Assembly: GCF_000473265.1 (NCBI RefSeq)
Contig: NZ_KI421511.1
Location: forward strand, 248,001-312,000
Direction of reading: 5' to 3'
DNA length: 64,000 nucleotides
Source: Amycolatopsis thermoflava N1165
GTDB taxonomy: Bacteria > Actinomycetota > Actinomycetes > Mycobacteriales > Pseudonocardiaceae
Below, piece after piece: positions 32,311 through 40,494 of this stretch (within the stretch, counting starts at the first letter, position 1; each line of letters begins with the position of its first letter). Below the pieces are notes generated by a model, which ran no database searches, was not told the DNA's origin, and saw nothing but the letters and a program-made list of their open reading frames with translations. The position numbers and the translations under genes are program-made.

Positions 32311-33464
32311 ATTTCGTCGAGTCCGAAGAGCGGATCGCGCTGCGCAAGGCGGTCGGCGACCTGGCCCGCGCCTACGGGCACGAGTACTACGTGAAGGTCG
32401 CGCGCAGCGGCGGCCACACCAGCGATCTGTGGAACGAGGCCGGGCGGCTGGGGTACCTCGGCGTGTCGGTGCCCGAGGAGTACGGCGGCGGTGGCGCCGG
32501 GATCGGCGACCTCGCCGCGGTGTGCGAGGAGTTCTGCGCCGCGGGCACGCCGATGCTGCTGATGGTGGTGTCCCCGGCGATCTGCGCCACCGTGATCGCC
32601 CGGTACGGCACCGACGAGCAGAAGCGCTCGTGGCTGCCCCGGTTCGCCACCGGCGAGGTGCGGATGTCCTTCGCCATCACCGAACCCGACGCGGGGTCCA
32701 ATTCGCACCGTCTCAAGACGACGGCACGCCGGGACGGCGCCGACTGGATCCTCAACGGGCGCAAGGTGTTCATCTCCGGCGTCGACGAGGCCGACGCGGT
32801 GCTCGTCGTCGGCCGAACCGAGGACGCCAAGACCGGCAAGCTGAAGCCGGCGCTGTTCATCGTGCCCACCGGCACGCCCGGGTTCGAGTACAAGCAGATC
32901 GAGATGGACCTCGTCTCGGCCGACAAGCAGTTCGGCCTGTTCCTCGACGACGTCCGGCTGCCCGCCGAGGCGCTCGTCGGGTCCGAGGACGCGGCGCTGG
33001 CGCAGCTGTTCGCCGGGCTCAACCCGGAGCGGATCATGGGCGCGTCGTTCTCCATCGGCATCGCCCGGTACGCGCTGGACAAGGGCGTGGCGTACGCGAA
33101 GGAGCGCAGCGTGTGGGGCGCGCCGATCGGCACCCACCAGGGCATCGCGCACCCGCTGGCGCAGGTCAAGATCGAGCTCGAGCTGGCCAAGCTGATGACC
33201 CAGAAGGCCGCCGCGCTGTACGACTCCGGCGACGACTTCGGGGCGGGCGAGGCGGCGAACATGGCCAAGTACGCCGGCGCCGAGGTCGCGATCAAGGCGG
33301 TCGACCAGGCGATCCAGACCCACGGCGGCAACGGCATGGCGTCCGAGTACGGGCTGGGTACGCTGCTCGGGGCCGTCCGCGTCGGCCGGATCGCCCCGGT
33401 CAGCCGCGAGATGGTCCTCAACTTCGTCGCCCAGCACTCCCTGGGCCTCCCGAAGTCGTACTAG
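32307..33464 (+). CDS. Acyl-CoA dehydrogenase
   Basis: A 385-residue flavoenzyme starting at the ATG in ATGA. Motifs: SFAITEPDAGSNSH, WILNGRKVFISG, IGTHQGIAHPLAQVKIELE and IQTHGGNGMASEYG. The YEGT position is replaced by VGRIAPVSREM, while LNPERIMGAS places a Glu at the isovaleryl-CoA-dehydrogenase-type catalytic position. It is the second dehydrogenase of the operon, so the pathway may contain two oxidation steps or handle two chain lengths. Confidence 0.92.
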
Positions 33465-33475
33465 GAGGAAGACCC

Positions 33476-34090
33476 GTGCCGGAGCCCCGCCAGGAGCGCA
33501 GCCGGACCACCCGTCGCAAGCTCATCGACGCAGCCGTGGACTGCATCGGCGAGGTCGGGTGGGCCGGCACCACCGTCGCGCTCATCGCGCAGCGCGCCGG
33601 GGTCTCGCGCGGGGCCGCCCAGCACCACTTCCCGACGCGGGAGGACCTCGTCACGGCAGCGGTCGAGTACGTCGGCGAGGTGCAGATCGCCGAGATGCGG
33701 CGCGGCGCCGAGGGGCTGCCGTCCGGGCGGTCCCGCATCGAACCGGTCGTCGACATGCTGCTCAACCTCTACACCGGCCCGATGTTCCGCGCCGCGCTGC
33801 ACCTGTGGGTCGCGGCGTCCAGCGATGAGTCCCTGCGGGCGGTGCTGGTGCCGCTGCAGGCCAAGGTCGGCCGGGAGGCGCACCGGCTGGCGGTCGATTT
33901 GCTCGGGGTCGACGAGGCGCGGCCCGGGGTGCGGGAACTGGTCCAGTCGACGCTCGACCTGGCCCGCGGGCTGGGCCTGGCGAACCTCCTCGCCGACGAC
34001 ACCTCCCGGCGGCGCCGGATCATCCGCCAGTGGGCCCGGGTCCTCGGCCCCGCCCTGCCCGAGCCGGAAGTCACCGCGGTAGGTGGTTGA
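33476..34090 (+). CDS. TetR-family regulator of the acyl-CoA operon
   Basis: A 204-residue regulator from the GTG at 33476, with AGGAGGAA upstream. The N-terminal helix-turn-helix is GTTVALIAQRAGVSRGAAQH, followed by HFPTREDLV; the C-terminal ligand domain is helical with TGPMFRAALHLWVAASSDES. As the last gene of the operon, 11 bp after the dehydrogenase, it likely binds the palindrome at 25073-25090 and answers to an acyl-CoA intermediate (inference). Confidence 0.92.
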   Translation: MPEPRQERSRTTRRKLIDAAVDCIGEVGWAGTTVALIAQRAGVSRGAAQHHFPTREDLVTAAVEYVGEVQIAEMRRGAEGLPSGRSRIEPVVDMLLNLYTGPMFRAALHLWVAASSDESLRAVLVPLQAKVGREAHRLAVDLLGVDEARPGVRELVQSTLDLARGLGLANLLADDTSRRRRIIRQWARVLGPALPEPEVTAVGG

Positions 34091-34181
34091 CGGCGTGTCG
34101 CGGGACCGGTCGTTAACACTAATGGACCAGTGTGCGATAACAGAGGCAACAGCAGGTGACGACGCAAGGGGGTAGATCCCG

Positions 34182-34442
34182 GTGTCCGGTACAGGTGAAG
34201 AGTTGTCCCATCGGGCGATGGCGATGCTGCGAGCGGTGGCCCAGGGCCGCGCCGTGATGTCGTCCAGCGTCGAACCGGACCTTTTCATCGACGGAGTCGC
34301 CTGCTGCGACCAGATGGCCGCGCACGCCCTCGCCCACGGCGGCTACATCCGCCCGGACGGCGACGGGGAGCGCCTGGTGCCCGCGGTGCTGACCGAGGCC
34401 GGGCGGGCGGTGCTGGCGCCGGCCGTCGGGCACGTCGCCTGA
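34182..34442 (+). CDS. Small hypothetical protein
   Basis: An 86-residue protein from the GTG at 34182, with a GGGGGTAG ribosome site. No recognised domain. Features: SVEPDLFIDGVACCDQMAAHA with adjacent cysteines, and LVPAVLTEAGRAVLAPAVG near the end, resembling the tail of winged-helix proteins. Its last 25 codons recur twice downstream as non-coding repeats, each ending in a TGA, which argues the gene is old enough to have seeded them. Confidence 0.6.
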   Translation: MSGTGEELSHRAMAMLRAVAQGRAVMSSSVEPDLFIDGVACCDQMAAHALAHGGYIRPDGDGERLVPAVLTEAGRAVLAPAVGHVA

Positions 34443-35030
34443 CCTGAGCTGCGGCGCCGGGCGCGGTGCGCCTCGGCAGGTTGATCACGGTCGTGCTGAC
34501 CCGAGGCGCGGCTCCCGGGTGCCTTGGTGCGCCCCGGCAGGTTGATCACGGTGGTGCTGACCCGAGGCGCGCCTCCGGGGTGCCTTGGTGCGCCCCGGCA
34601 GGTTGATCGCCGTCGTGCGGTGCTGGGGGGCGCTTGGTGCCCGGGGTGCTGACTGAGGCCGGGCGGGCGGTGCTGGTGTCGGCCGTCGGGCACGTCGCCT
34701 GACCCGAGCCACGACTCCGGGGCGGCTTGGTGCGCCCCGGCTGGCTGATCAGGGCCGCGCTGACCCGAGCCACGACTCCGGGGTGCCTTGGTGAGCGCCG
34801 GCAGGTTGATCACGGTGGTGCTGACCCGAGGCGCGGCTCCCGGGTGCCTTGGCGCGCCCTGGCGGGCTGATCGCCGTCGTCCGGTGCTGGGGGGCGCTTG
34901 GTGCCCGGGGTGCTGACCGGGGCCGGGCGGGCGGTGCTGGCGCCGGCCGTCGGCCACGTCGCCTGACCCGAGCCACGACTCCGGGGCGGCGCCTTGGTGC
35001 GCCCCGGCTGGCTGATCACCCCCGTGCGGC
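34371..35030 (+). repeat. Repeat array: copies of the small gene's tail plus a 61-bp tandem unit
   Basis: The 3' end of the preceding gene (34371-34446) recurs at about 34632-34704 and 34897-34969, roughly 265 bp apart, each copy ending in GCCTGACC. Between them a 61-bp unit beginning CTGACCCGAG and containing GGCAGGTTGATCACGG repeats from about 34497, 34558, 34700, 34760, 34821 and 34963. Nothing else is seen in 34443-35063; the short open frames here are by-products of the repeats. Confidence 0.85.
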
Positions 35031-35063
35031 GCCGGCGCCGGTCCCGCGTGATCGGCGTCGCGG

Positions 35064-35513
35064 TCAATCCGCGGTCAGCAGCTTTCCGAGCAGCGCCGCG
35101 AGCTGATCGCGTTCCCCCGCGGACAGCGCCGCGAACGTGCGGTCCAGGAACCCGGGCGTCGCCGCCTCGGCTTTCGCCAGCGCCTGGCGCCCGGCGGCGG
35201 TGATCGTCACCGCGTACGCCCGCCGGTCCCGCGGATCCCGCTCCCGCCGGACGTGGCCGGCCTTCTCCAGGTCATCGGCGATCCCGACCATCACGCTGCG
35301 GTCGATCCGCAGTTCCTCGCTCAGCACCTGCTGCGAACGCGGCCCCACCGCCGCGAGCATCTTCAGCACCAGGTGCTGCCCGACCCCCAGTCCCTGCTCG
35401 CCCGCGGCCTTCTCCGCCGCCCGGGCCACCGACGCCGACGCCCGGCACAGCGCGATGTCGAGCCGTTCCGCCGCGAGCCGCGGGAAGTAGGACTCCTCCG
35501 ATCTGGCCGCCAT
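35064..35513 (-). CDS. MarR-family transcriptional regulator
   Basis: A 149-residue winged-helix regulator from the ATG at 35513. Helices LGVGQHLVLKMLAAVG, then the recognition region SEELRIDRSVMVGIADDLE and the wing VRRERDPRDRRAYAVTIT, which carries the DxRxR motif typical of MarR. It is divergent from the nitroreductase gene across 107 bp containing an inverted repeat, so it probably regulates itself and that gene in response to an electrophile or phenolic compound. Confidence 0.93.
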   Translation of the reverse strand: MAARSEESYFPRLAAERLDIALCRASASVARAAEKAAGEQGLGVGQHLVLKMLAAVGPRSQQVLSEELRIDRSVMVGIADDLEKAGHVRRERDPRDRRAYAVTITAAGRQALAKAEAATPGFLDRTFAALSAGERDQLAALLGKLLTAD

Positions 35514-35546
35514 GACGCGCACACTACCACGAATCGTCTGCTCGCC

Positions 35547-35604
35547 AATTGTTTGACAGCAGATCAATCACAACCGTATGGTCGCAAACAATCTGCTTAC
35601 AGAT
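35547..35604. promoter_or_regulatory. Inverted repeats in the MarR/nitroreductase divergent promoter
   Basis: ATTGTTTG (35548-35555) pairs with CAAACAAT (35585-35592), and ATCTG/CAGAT flank CTTA at 35591-35604. The stretch is clearly AT-rich against the background. It is the likely MarR operator region. Confidence 0.55.
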
Positions 35605-35620
35605 GATCTGGGAGACGCTG

Positions 35621-36268
35621 ATGACGCTCGATCTGACCGCCGACGAGGTCCTGTCCACCACTCGTGCCGTGCGCAAGCGCCTCGACTTCACCCGGCCTGT
35701 GCCGCGCCACCTCATCGAGGAGTGCGTCGACCTCGCCACCCAGGCCCCGACCGGACGCAACCGCCAGCGCTGGCACTTCCTGGTCGTCACGGGGAAGGCC
35801 CAGCGCGCCGCGGTGGCCGGCATCTTCCGGCGCGCGGTCCAGCTGGCGAGCGGCCGGCCGCTCACCGACAAGGACCTGCGCCGCATGACCGCCCACCCCG
35901 GGTCGATGCGGCGCATCGGCGAGGGCGCCCAGTACCTCTACGACAACATCCACCGGGTGCCGGCGTTCGTGATCCCGGCCGTCGAGGGCCGCACCGACCA
36001 CGCGCCGGTGCTGGACCAGGCGATGACGTGGGGCTCGATCCTGCCCGCCGTCTGGAGCTTCATGCTCGCCGCGCGCAACCGCGGCCTCGGAACGGTCTGG
36101 ACCACCGCGCACGCGCCGCTGGAGAAGGAACTCGCCGCCACCCTCGGCGTGCCGCACGACGAGGTCATGCTGGCCGCGCTCGTGCCGCTCGCCTTCACCC
36201 TCGGCACCGAATTCCGGCCCGCGCCGCGCATCGACCGGCGCGAGGTCCTGCACTGGGACCGCTGGTGA
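35621..36268 (+). CDS. Nitroreductase-family oxidoreductase
   Basis: A 215-residue FMN-dependent nitroreductase-fold protein: STTRAVRKRLDF (phosphate-binding Arg), QAPTGRNRQRWHFLVV, then SILPAVWSFMLAARNRGLGT and the C-terminal VPLAFTLG. The ATG at 35621 follows GGGAGACG. Members reduce nitro groups, quinones or ene substrates with NAD(P)H. Divergence from a MarR gene suggests induction by a toxic aromatic. It converges on the permease gene with a 3-bp gap. Confidence 0.92.
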   Translation: MTLDLTADEVLSTTRAVRKRLDFTRPVPRHLIEECVDLATQAPTGRNRQRWHFLVVTGKAQRAAVAGIFRRAVQLASGRPLTDKDLRRMTAHPGSMRRIGEGAQYLYDNIHRVPAFVIPAVEGRTDHAPVLDQAMTWGSILPAVWSFMLAARNRGLGTVWTTAHAPLEKELAATLGVPHDEVMLAALVPLAFTLGTEFRPAPRIDRREVLHWDRW

Positions 36269-36271
36269 CCC

Positions 36272-37642
36272 TCAGCCGCGCGCCCAGCGACGGCCCACCG
36301 CCGCGTACAACCCGGCCGCCAGCGCGAACCCGACGAAACACGTCACGTCGCCCACCTCCGGCACCGCCCGCGGCACCGGACCCGCGTACAGCGTCTGGTT
36401 CGCGAACAACGCGATCGACACCACCGCCGCGACCAGGAACGCCACCAGTCCCTGCCAGCCCCACCGCCCGGTGTCCGGCAGCAGGCGCGCCAGCCCGGCC
36501 TGCCCGCGCCGCATCAACTGGTCGGCGAACACCACACCCAGCCACGGGCTCACCCAGTACGCGATCACCAGCAGGAAGTGCTCGTAGGCCGTCCCCGCGT
36601 CGGCGAGCCCCAGCCACGCCAGCACGAACCCGACGACGCCGAACGCGACCGCCACCATCGCCCGCCGCCACGCGAGCGGCAGCTCCACGCCCAGCGTGAG
36701 GAACGCGAGCGCTCCGGAGTAGACGTTCAGCGCGTTGGCGGCCACCGCTCCGAGCGCGATCGCCAGCAGCGTCAGCGCGGACAACCAGCCCGGCATGTGC
36801 CCGGTGAACGCCGCCGTCGGGCTGCCGTCCCCGCCGCCCAGCGTTGCCGACGCCGCGCCCGTCGCCATCAGCACCGTCGTCGCCACGAACAAGCCGCTGC
36901 CCGCGGCCCAGCCGACCGCCCGGCCGCTCACCGACTCCGGCAGGTACCGCGTGTAGTCCGCCGCGTAGGGGTTCCAGCCCGCGGTGTACCCGAACGCCGC
37001 GCCGACCGTCAGCAGGAACCCGCCCACCCCGCCGGTCCCGCCGACCGCGCTCGGCGACGCCTGCGCGAACGTGACCACCGCCCCGATCGCGAACACCACC
37101 GCCAGCACCCCGAAGATCCAGCGTTCGTAGGCCTGCACCAGGTTGTGTCCGAAGAACGCGATCCCGATCTGCAGCACCACCACGATCACGAGACACAGCA
37201 GCACCGGCATCCCGGTCAGCGTGTTCAGCGCGAACGCCCCGCTGACGCTGTTGACCGCGAACCAGCCGATCCCCGCCGTCACCGACATCAACGCGGCGGG
37301 CACCGCGTTGCCGCGGTAGCCGAACGGCAGGCGGCTCAACACCATCTGCGGCACCCCGAACCGCGGCCCGCGCGCCGACAGCACGCCGTGCGACACCGCG
37401 CCCAGCCCGTTGCCGATCGCGACCGCGACCACCGCCTGCGCGAAGCTCAGCCCGAACGCCGACACCGCCAGCACGCCGACGAAGATCGTGGCGAACTCCA
37501 GGTTGGGCGAGGCCCAGGTCCAGAACAGCTGCCGCGGCCTGCCGTGCCGGTCCGCCACCGGCACCGGCTCGACACCACCCGGTTCGACCGCGACGACTTT
37601 TTCGCCGTATTCGCCTGTTTTTCGCCCTGTCGTGGTCGCCAT
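36272..37642 (-). CDS. NCS1-family nucleobase permease
   Basis: A 456-residue membrane protein with about twelve helices. NCS1 signatures: WTWASPNLEFATIFVGVL in helix 1, VLSRLPFGYRGNAVPA, GYTAGWNPYAADYTRYLP (substrate site, helix 6) and ALNVYSGALAFLTLG. The family imports cytosine, uracil, purines, allantoin or thiamine-type rings with Na+ or H+. Proximity to a cytosine deaminase favours cytosine or a modified pyrimidine. The start region holds CGATG/CATCG arms at about 37660-37685 that could be an operator. Confidence 0.92.
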   Translation of the reverse strand: MATTTGRKTGEYGEKVVAVEPGGVEPVPVADRHGRPRQLFWTWASPNLEFATIFVGVLAVSAFGLSFAQAVVAVAIGNGLGAVSHGVLSARGPRFGVPQMVLSRLPFGYRGNAVPAALMSVTAGIGWFAVNSVSGAFALNTLTGMPVLLCLVIVVVLQIGIAFFGHNLVQAYERWIFGVLAVVFAIGAVVTFAQASPSAVGGTGGVGGFLLTVGAAFGYTAGWNPYAADYTRYLPESVSGRAVGWAAGSGLFVATTVLMATGAASATLGGGDGSPTAAFTGHMPGWLSALTLLAIALGAVAANALNVYSGALAFLTLGVELPLAWRRAMVAVAFGVVGFVLAWLGLADAGTAYEHFLLVIAYWVSPWLGVVFADQLMRRGQAGLARLLPDTGRWGWQGLVAFLVAAVVSIALFANQTLYAGPVPRAVPEVGDVTCFVGFALAAGLYAAVGRRWARG

Positions 37643-37762
37643 GGCAGCACCGTAGGCAGTCGATGTTGCGTCCGTGTTGCACCATCGGGTGAACGGCGGA
37701 ACTATTCCGGGCGGCCCGGCGACCAGGACGGCGAACCACCTCCGAACGGAAGGGACACCACC

Positions 37763-37831
37763 ATGGAGACGCCGGGCAACTGCAACTGCGGCAACTGCTG
37801 TGACTGCGGCGGGGAGTACGGCCGCAACTGA
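37763..37831 (+). CDS. 22-residue cysteine-rich microprotein (candidate)
   Basis: An ATG at 37763 with GGAAGGGAC 6-7 bases upstream opens a 22-codon frame rich in Cys, Asn and Gly: METPGNCNCGNCCDCGG, then EYGRN. Five of 22 residues are cysteine (7, 9, 12, 13, 15), a density seen in metallothionein-like or metal-chelating peptides. A stable hairpin follows 4 bp after the stop. It lies alone on the plus strand inside the nucleobase island. I recognise no family. The ribosome site, cysteine spacing and trailing hairpin argue it is real, but expression is unproven. It is also possible that it is a leader peptide or RiPP-like precursor. Confidence 0.5.
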   Translation: METPGNCNCGNCCDCGGEYGRN

Positions 37832-37835
37832 CGTC

Positions 37836-37871
37836 GTGGCGCCCCCTGGCCCGCCCGGGTCAGGGGGCCAC
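37836..37871. terminator. Strong GC hairpin between convergent microprotein and oxygenase genes
   Basis: GTGGC-G-CCCCCTG (37836-37848) pairs with CAGGGGGCCAC (37861-37871) with one bulged base. It lies directly after the microprotein stop and overlaps the 3' end of the convergent oxygenase gene, so it may stop transcripts in both directions. No T-run is present. Confidence 0.5.
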
Positions 37872-38819
37872 GGTGATCGCGTCGAGCTTGCCGCGCAGGT
37901 ACTCCGACGCCACGACCTCCGGGTACGCCGTGCGGCCCAGCGGCGGCGCGAGCGAGGCGATCCGCGCGTCGTGGTCGGTCTCGTAGAAGAAGATGAGCGA
38001 CACGAGGTCCTCGTCCGGCGCGTCCGCCGACGGCGGCAGCACCCGGTGCCGCGTCGAGCGCCACCGGTCGCCCGTCCAGCGAGCCATCAGGTCCCCGATG
38101 TTCACCGTGAACGCCGCCGGGTCGAACGGCGCGTCCACCCACTCGCCGTCACTGGTGCAGACCTGCAGCCCGCCGACCCCGGCCTGCCGGTCCAGCACCG
38201 TCACCGTGCCGAAGTCGGTGTGCGGCCCGATCCGGAACTGCCCCGGTTCCGGCGCGCCGACCCGGTTCAGCGCCGGGTACCAGTTGATGTTGAACGTGTA
38301 CGTCGGGTGCCCGGTGTGCCGCGTGAAGTGGTCCGCGGGCAGGCCGAGCGCGGCCGCGAATACCGTCAGCAGCTCGTCCGACAGCTCCCGCATCCGCGCC
38401 ATGTACTCGCGTGACGCGGCCGCGAACTCCGGGACCTCCGACGGCCACACGTTGGGCTGGAACCAGAACTCGTCGACCTCCGGCACGCCGACCGCGGCGT
38501 CCGCGCCCACCGAGTAGGACTCCTTGAGGTCCGGCGGGGTCTCGGTGCCCTCGGCGTACCCGTTGGCCTCCACCCCCGGCGGCAGCCAGCCGCGCCCGCC
38601 GACCGTCACCGCGTACCGCCGCTTCACCTCGGCGGGCAGCGCGAAGAACTCCCGCGCCCGCGACCGCACCCGCGCGCGCAGCTCGTCCGGCACGCCGTGC
38701 CCGGTGATCAGCAGGAAGCCGGACTCCCGCAGTGCGTGGTCCACCTCGGCGGCCACCCGTTCGCGGCCGGTCCCGTCGAACCAGGACGTCAGGTCGATCA
38801 GCGGAACGGACGGTGACAT
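37860..38819 (-). CDS. Isopenicillin N synthase-like 2-oxoglutarate/Fe(II) dioxygenase
   Basis: A 319-residue dioxygenase: N-terminal VPLIDLTSWFDG and ESGFLLITGHGVPD are typical of the IPNS-like group; iron ligands are the HTDFG pair and the histidine in STRHRVLPP. Such enzymes hydroxylate or oxidatively cleave small molecules, nucleobases among them (for example xanthine or thymine hydroxylases). The gene follows the cytosine deaminase after 9 bp on the same strand, so it is co-transcribed. A role in oxidising a pyrimidine is inference from context. Confidence 0.9.
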   Translation of the reverse strand: MSPSVPLIDLTSWFDGTGRERVAAEVDHALRESGFLLITGHGVPDELRARVRSRAREFFALPAEVKRRYAVTVGGRGWLPPGVEANGYAEGTETPPDLKESYSVGADAAVGVPEVDEFWFQPNVWPSEVPEFAAASREYMARMRELSDELLTVFAAALGLPADHFTRHTGHPTYTFNINWYPALNRVGAPEPGQFRIGPHTDFGTVTVLDRQAGVGGLQVCTSDGEWVDAPFDPAAFTVNIGDLMARWTGDRWRSTRHRVLPPSADAPDEDLVSLIFFYETDHDARIASLAPPLGRTAYPEVVASEYLRGKLDAITVAP

Positions 38820-38828
38820 GGCAGCTCC

Positions 38829-39287
38829 TCAGGAAGTTTCGACCCCGATGTCCTCGAACCACAGATCCGGGCGCTCTTCGATGAACTCCGTCATCAGCGT
38901 GACGCACGCGGGGTCGTCGAGGATCGTGATGCCGACACCCAGCCCGGCCAGCCAGTCGTGGCCACCGGAGAAGGTGCGGGCCTCGCCGATCACCACGTGG
39001 GAGATGCTGAACTGCCGCACCAGACCACTGCAATACCAGCAGGGGGAGAGTGTGGTCACCATCACCGTGTCCCGGTAGTGCGGGCGCCTGCCCGCGTTGC
39101 GGAAGGCCGCGGTCTCGGCGTGCATCGACGGGTCGTCGTCCTGGACCCGGCGGTTGTGGCCCCGGCCGAGCAGCTCACCGTCCACAGTGAACAGCGCCGC
39201 GCCGATCGGCACGCCGCCCTCGGACTTGCCGAGCAGGGCCTCTTCGCGGGCGACGGCGAGCAGCCGGCCGGGATCGGGTTTCAGCAT
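38829..39287 (-). CDS. Yeast-type cytosine deaminase
   Basis: A 152-residue zinc deaminase. MHAETAAF supplies His and the catalytic Glu, TLSPCWYCSG the two zinc cysteines. GGVPIGAALF near the N-terminus and EERPDLWFEDIG at the C-terminus are close to yeast cytosine deaminase (Fcy1) rather than the amidohydrolase-type bacterial CodA. The expected reaction is cytosine to uracil plus ammonia, or a modified cytosine. It is the first gene of a pair with the dioxygenase. The last ten codons of the neighbouring epoxide hydrolase lie 9 bp upstream. Confidence 0.93.
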   Translation of the reverse strand: MLKPDPGRLLAVAREEALLGKSEGGVPIGAALFTVDGELLGRGHNRRVQDDDPSMHAETAAFRNAGRRPHYRDTVMVTTLSPCWYCSGLVRQFSISHVVIGEARTFSGGHDWLAGLGVGITILDDPACVTLMTEFIEERPDLWFEDIGVETS

Positions 39288-39296
39288 GCGCCCACT

Positions 39297-40406
39297 CTAG
39301 AGCGAAGCGAAGAACGCCAGGACGTCTTCGGCGAAGAGGTCGGGTTCCTCCATCGCCGCGAAGTGCCCGCCCCGGTCGAACTCCGTCCAGCGCACGATGT
39401 TGTTGTCGCGCTCGGCGAGGCGGCGCACGGGGAGCACGATGTCGTGCGGGAACACGGCGACGGCCATCGGCACGTCGAGCCCGGGCTGCCTGCCCCAGCT
39501 GCGGGCCGACTCCCGGTACAGCCGCGCCGACGACCCGGCCGTGCCGGTCAGCCAGTAGATCATCACGTTGGTCAGCATCAGGTCCCGGTCGACCGCGTCC
39601 TCCGGGGTGCCGTCCGAATCGGTCCACTCCTGGAACCGCTCGACGATCCAGGCGAGCTGACCGACGGGGGAGTCGTGCAGCGCGTAGGCCAGGGTCTGCG
39701 GGCGCGTGGACTGCAGTTTCATGTAGCCGGACAGCTCGCGCTGGTAGTGCTCGCGCCGTCCCAGCCGCTCCTTGTCGGCCAGGGAGAGCTCGTCCAGTTC
39801 GGCGGGGTTGCCGGACGGGGCGGTGCCGAGCATGTTGACGTGCACGCCGGCGACGTGAGCGGCGTCGTCGATCCCCAGCTGCCGGGAAATCGCCGAGCCC
39901 CAGTCGCCGCCCTGCGCGCCGTAGCGGTCGTAGCCGAGGCGGCGCATCAGCTCGGCGAACGCGTGGGCGATGCGCGGCACGTCCCAGCCGGTGTCGGTGG
40001 TCGGGCCGGAGAATCCGTAGCCGGGGATGGCCGGGATGACCAGGTGGTGCCGAGCCGACAGCGCCTCGATCACCGGCAGGAACTCCACGACCGAGCCGGG
40101 CCAGCCGTGCGTGAGGATGAGCGGCAGCGCGTCGTCGTCGGCCGCGCGGACGTGCAGGAAGTAGATGCGCTGGCCGTCGATCTCCGTGGTGAACTGGCCC
40201 AGCTCGTTGAGCCGCTTCTCGTGCGCGCGCCAGTCGTAGCTCGTGCGCCAGTACCGGGTCAGCTCCTGGACGTAGCCGAGCGGGATGCCGTAGCTCCAGC
40301 CCACGCCCGGCAGCTCGTCGGGCCAGCGGGTCAGGTCGATGCGCGCGTGCAGGTCGTCGAGCTGGGACTGCGGGACGTCGAGGTGGAACGGGCGGATTTC
40401 GCTCAT
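39297..40406 (-). CDS. Epoxide hydrolase (alpha/beta hydrolase fold)
   Basis: A 369-residue protein with an N-terminal EHN domain (RPFHLDVPQSQLDDLHARI; DLTRWPDELPGVGWSYG) and the hydrolase core: HGWPGSVVEF (oxyanion), QGGDWGSAIS with the nucleophilic aspartate, and DRGGHFAAMEEP with the catalytic histidine. Membrane anchoring helices are absent. It opens epoxides to diols. On the minus strand it lies between a TetR gene and the deaminase, separated from the latter by 9 bp, so an operon is possible. Confidence 0.94.
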   Translation of the reverse strand: MSEIRPFHLDVPQSQLDDLHARIDLTRWPDELPGVGWSYGIPLGYVQELTRYWRTSYDWRAHEKRLNELGQFTTEIDGQRIYFLHVRAADDDALPLILTHGWPGSVVEFLPVIEALSARHHLVIPAIPGYGFSGPTTDTGWDVPRIAHAFAELMRRLGYDRYGAQGGDWGSAISRQLGIDDAAHVAGVHVNMLGTAPSGNPAELDELSLADKERLGRREHYQRELSGYMKLQSTRPQTLAYALHDSPVGQLAWIVERFQEWTDSDGTPEDAVDRDLMLTNVMIYWLTGTAGSSARLYRESARSWGRQPGLDVPMAVAVFPHDIVLPVRRLAERDNNIVRWTEFDRGGHFAAMEEPDLFAEDVLAFFASL

Positions 40407-40494
40407 GCCGTGACGGTAGCGCCGATCACGCCGGGAACGAGGTTACCGACCGCTTAGTATGTGGGGTACGGTGGCCGTCGTGGCACCGTCGCTG

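Noticed and set aside
34443..35063. Several 75-85 codon open frames on the minus strand
   Set aside because: They are produced by the tandem repeats and differ only by repeat phase.
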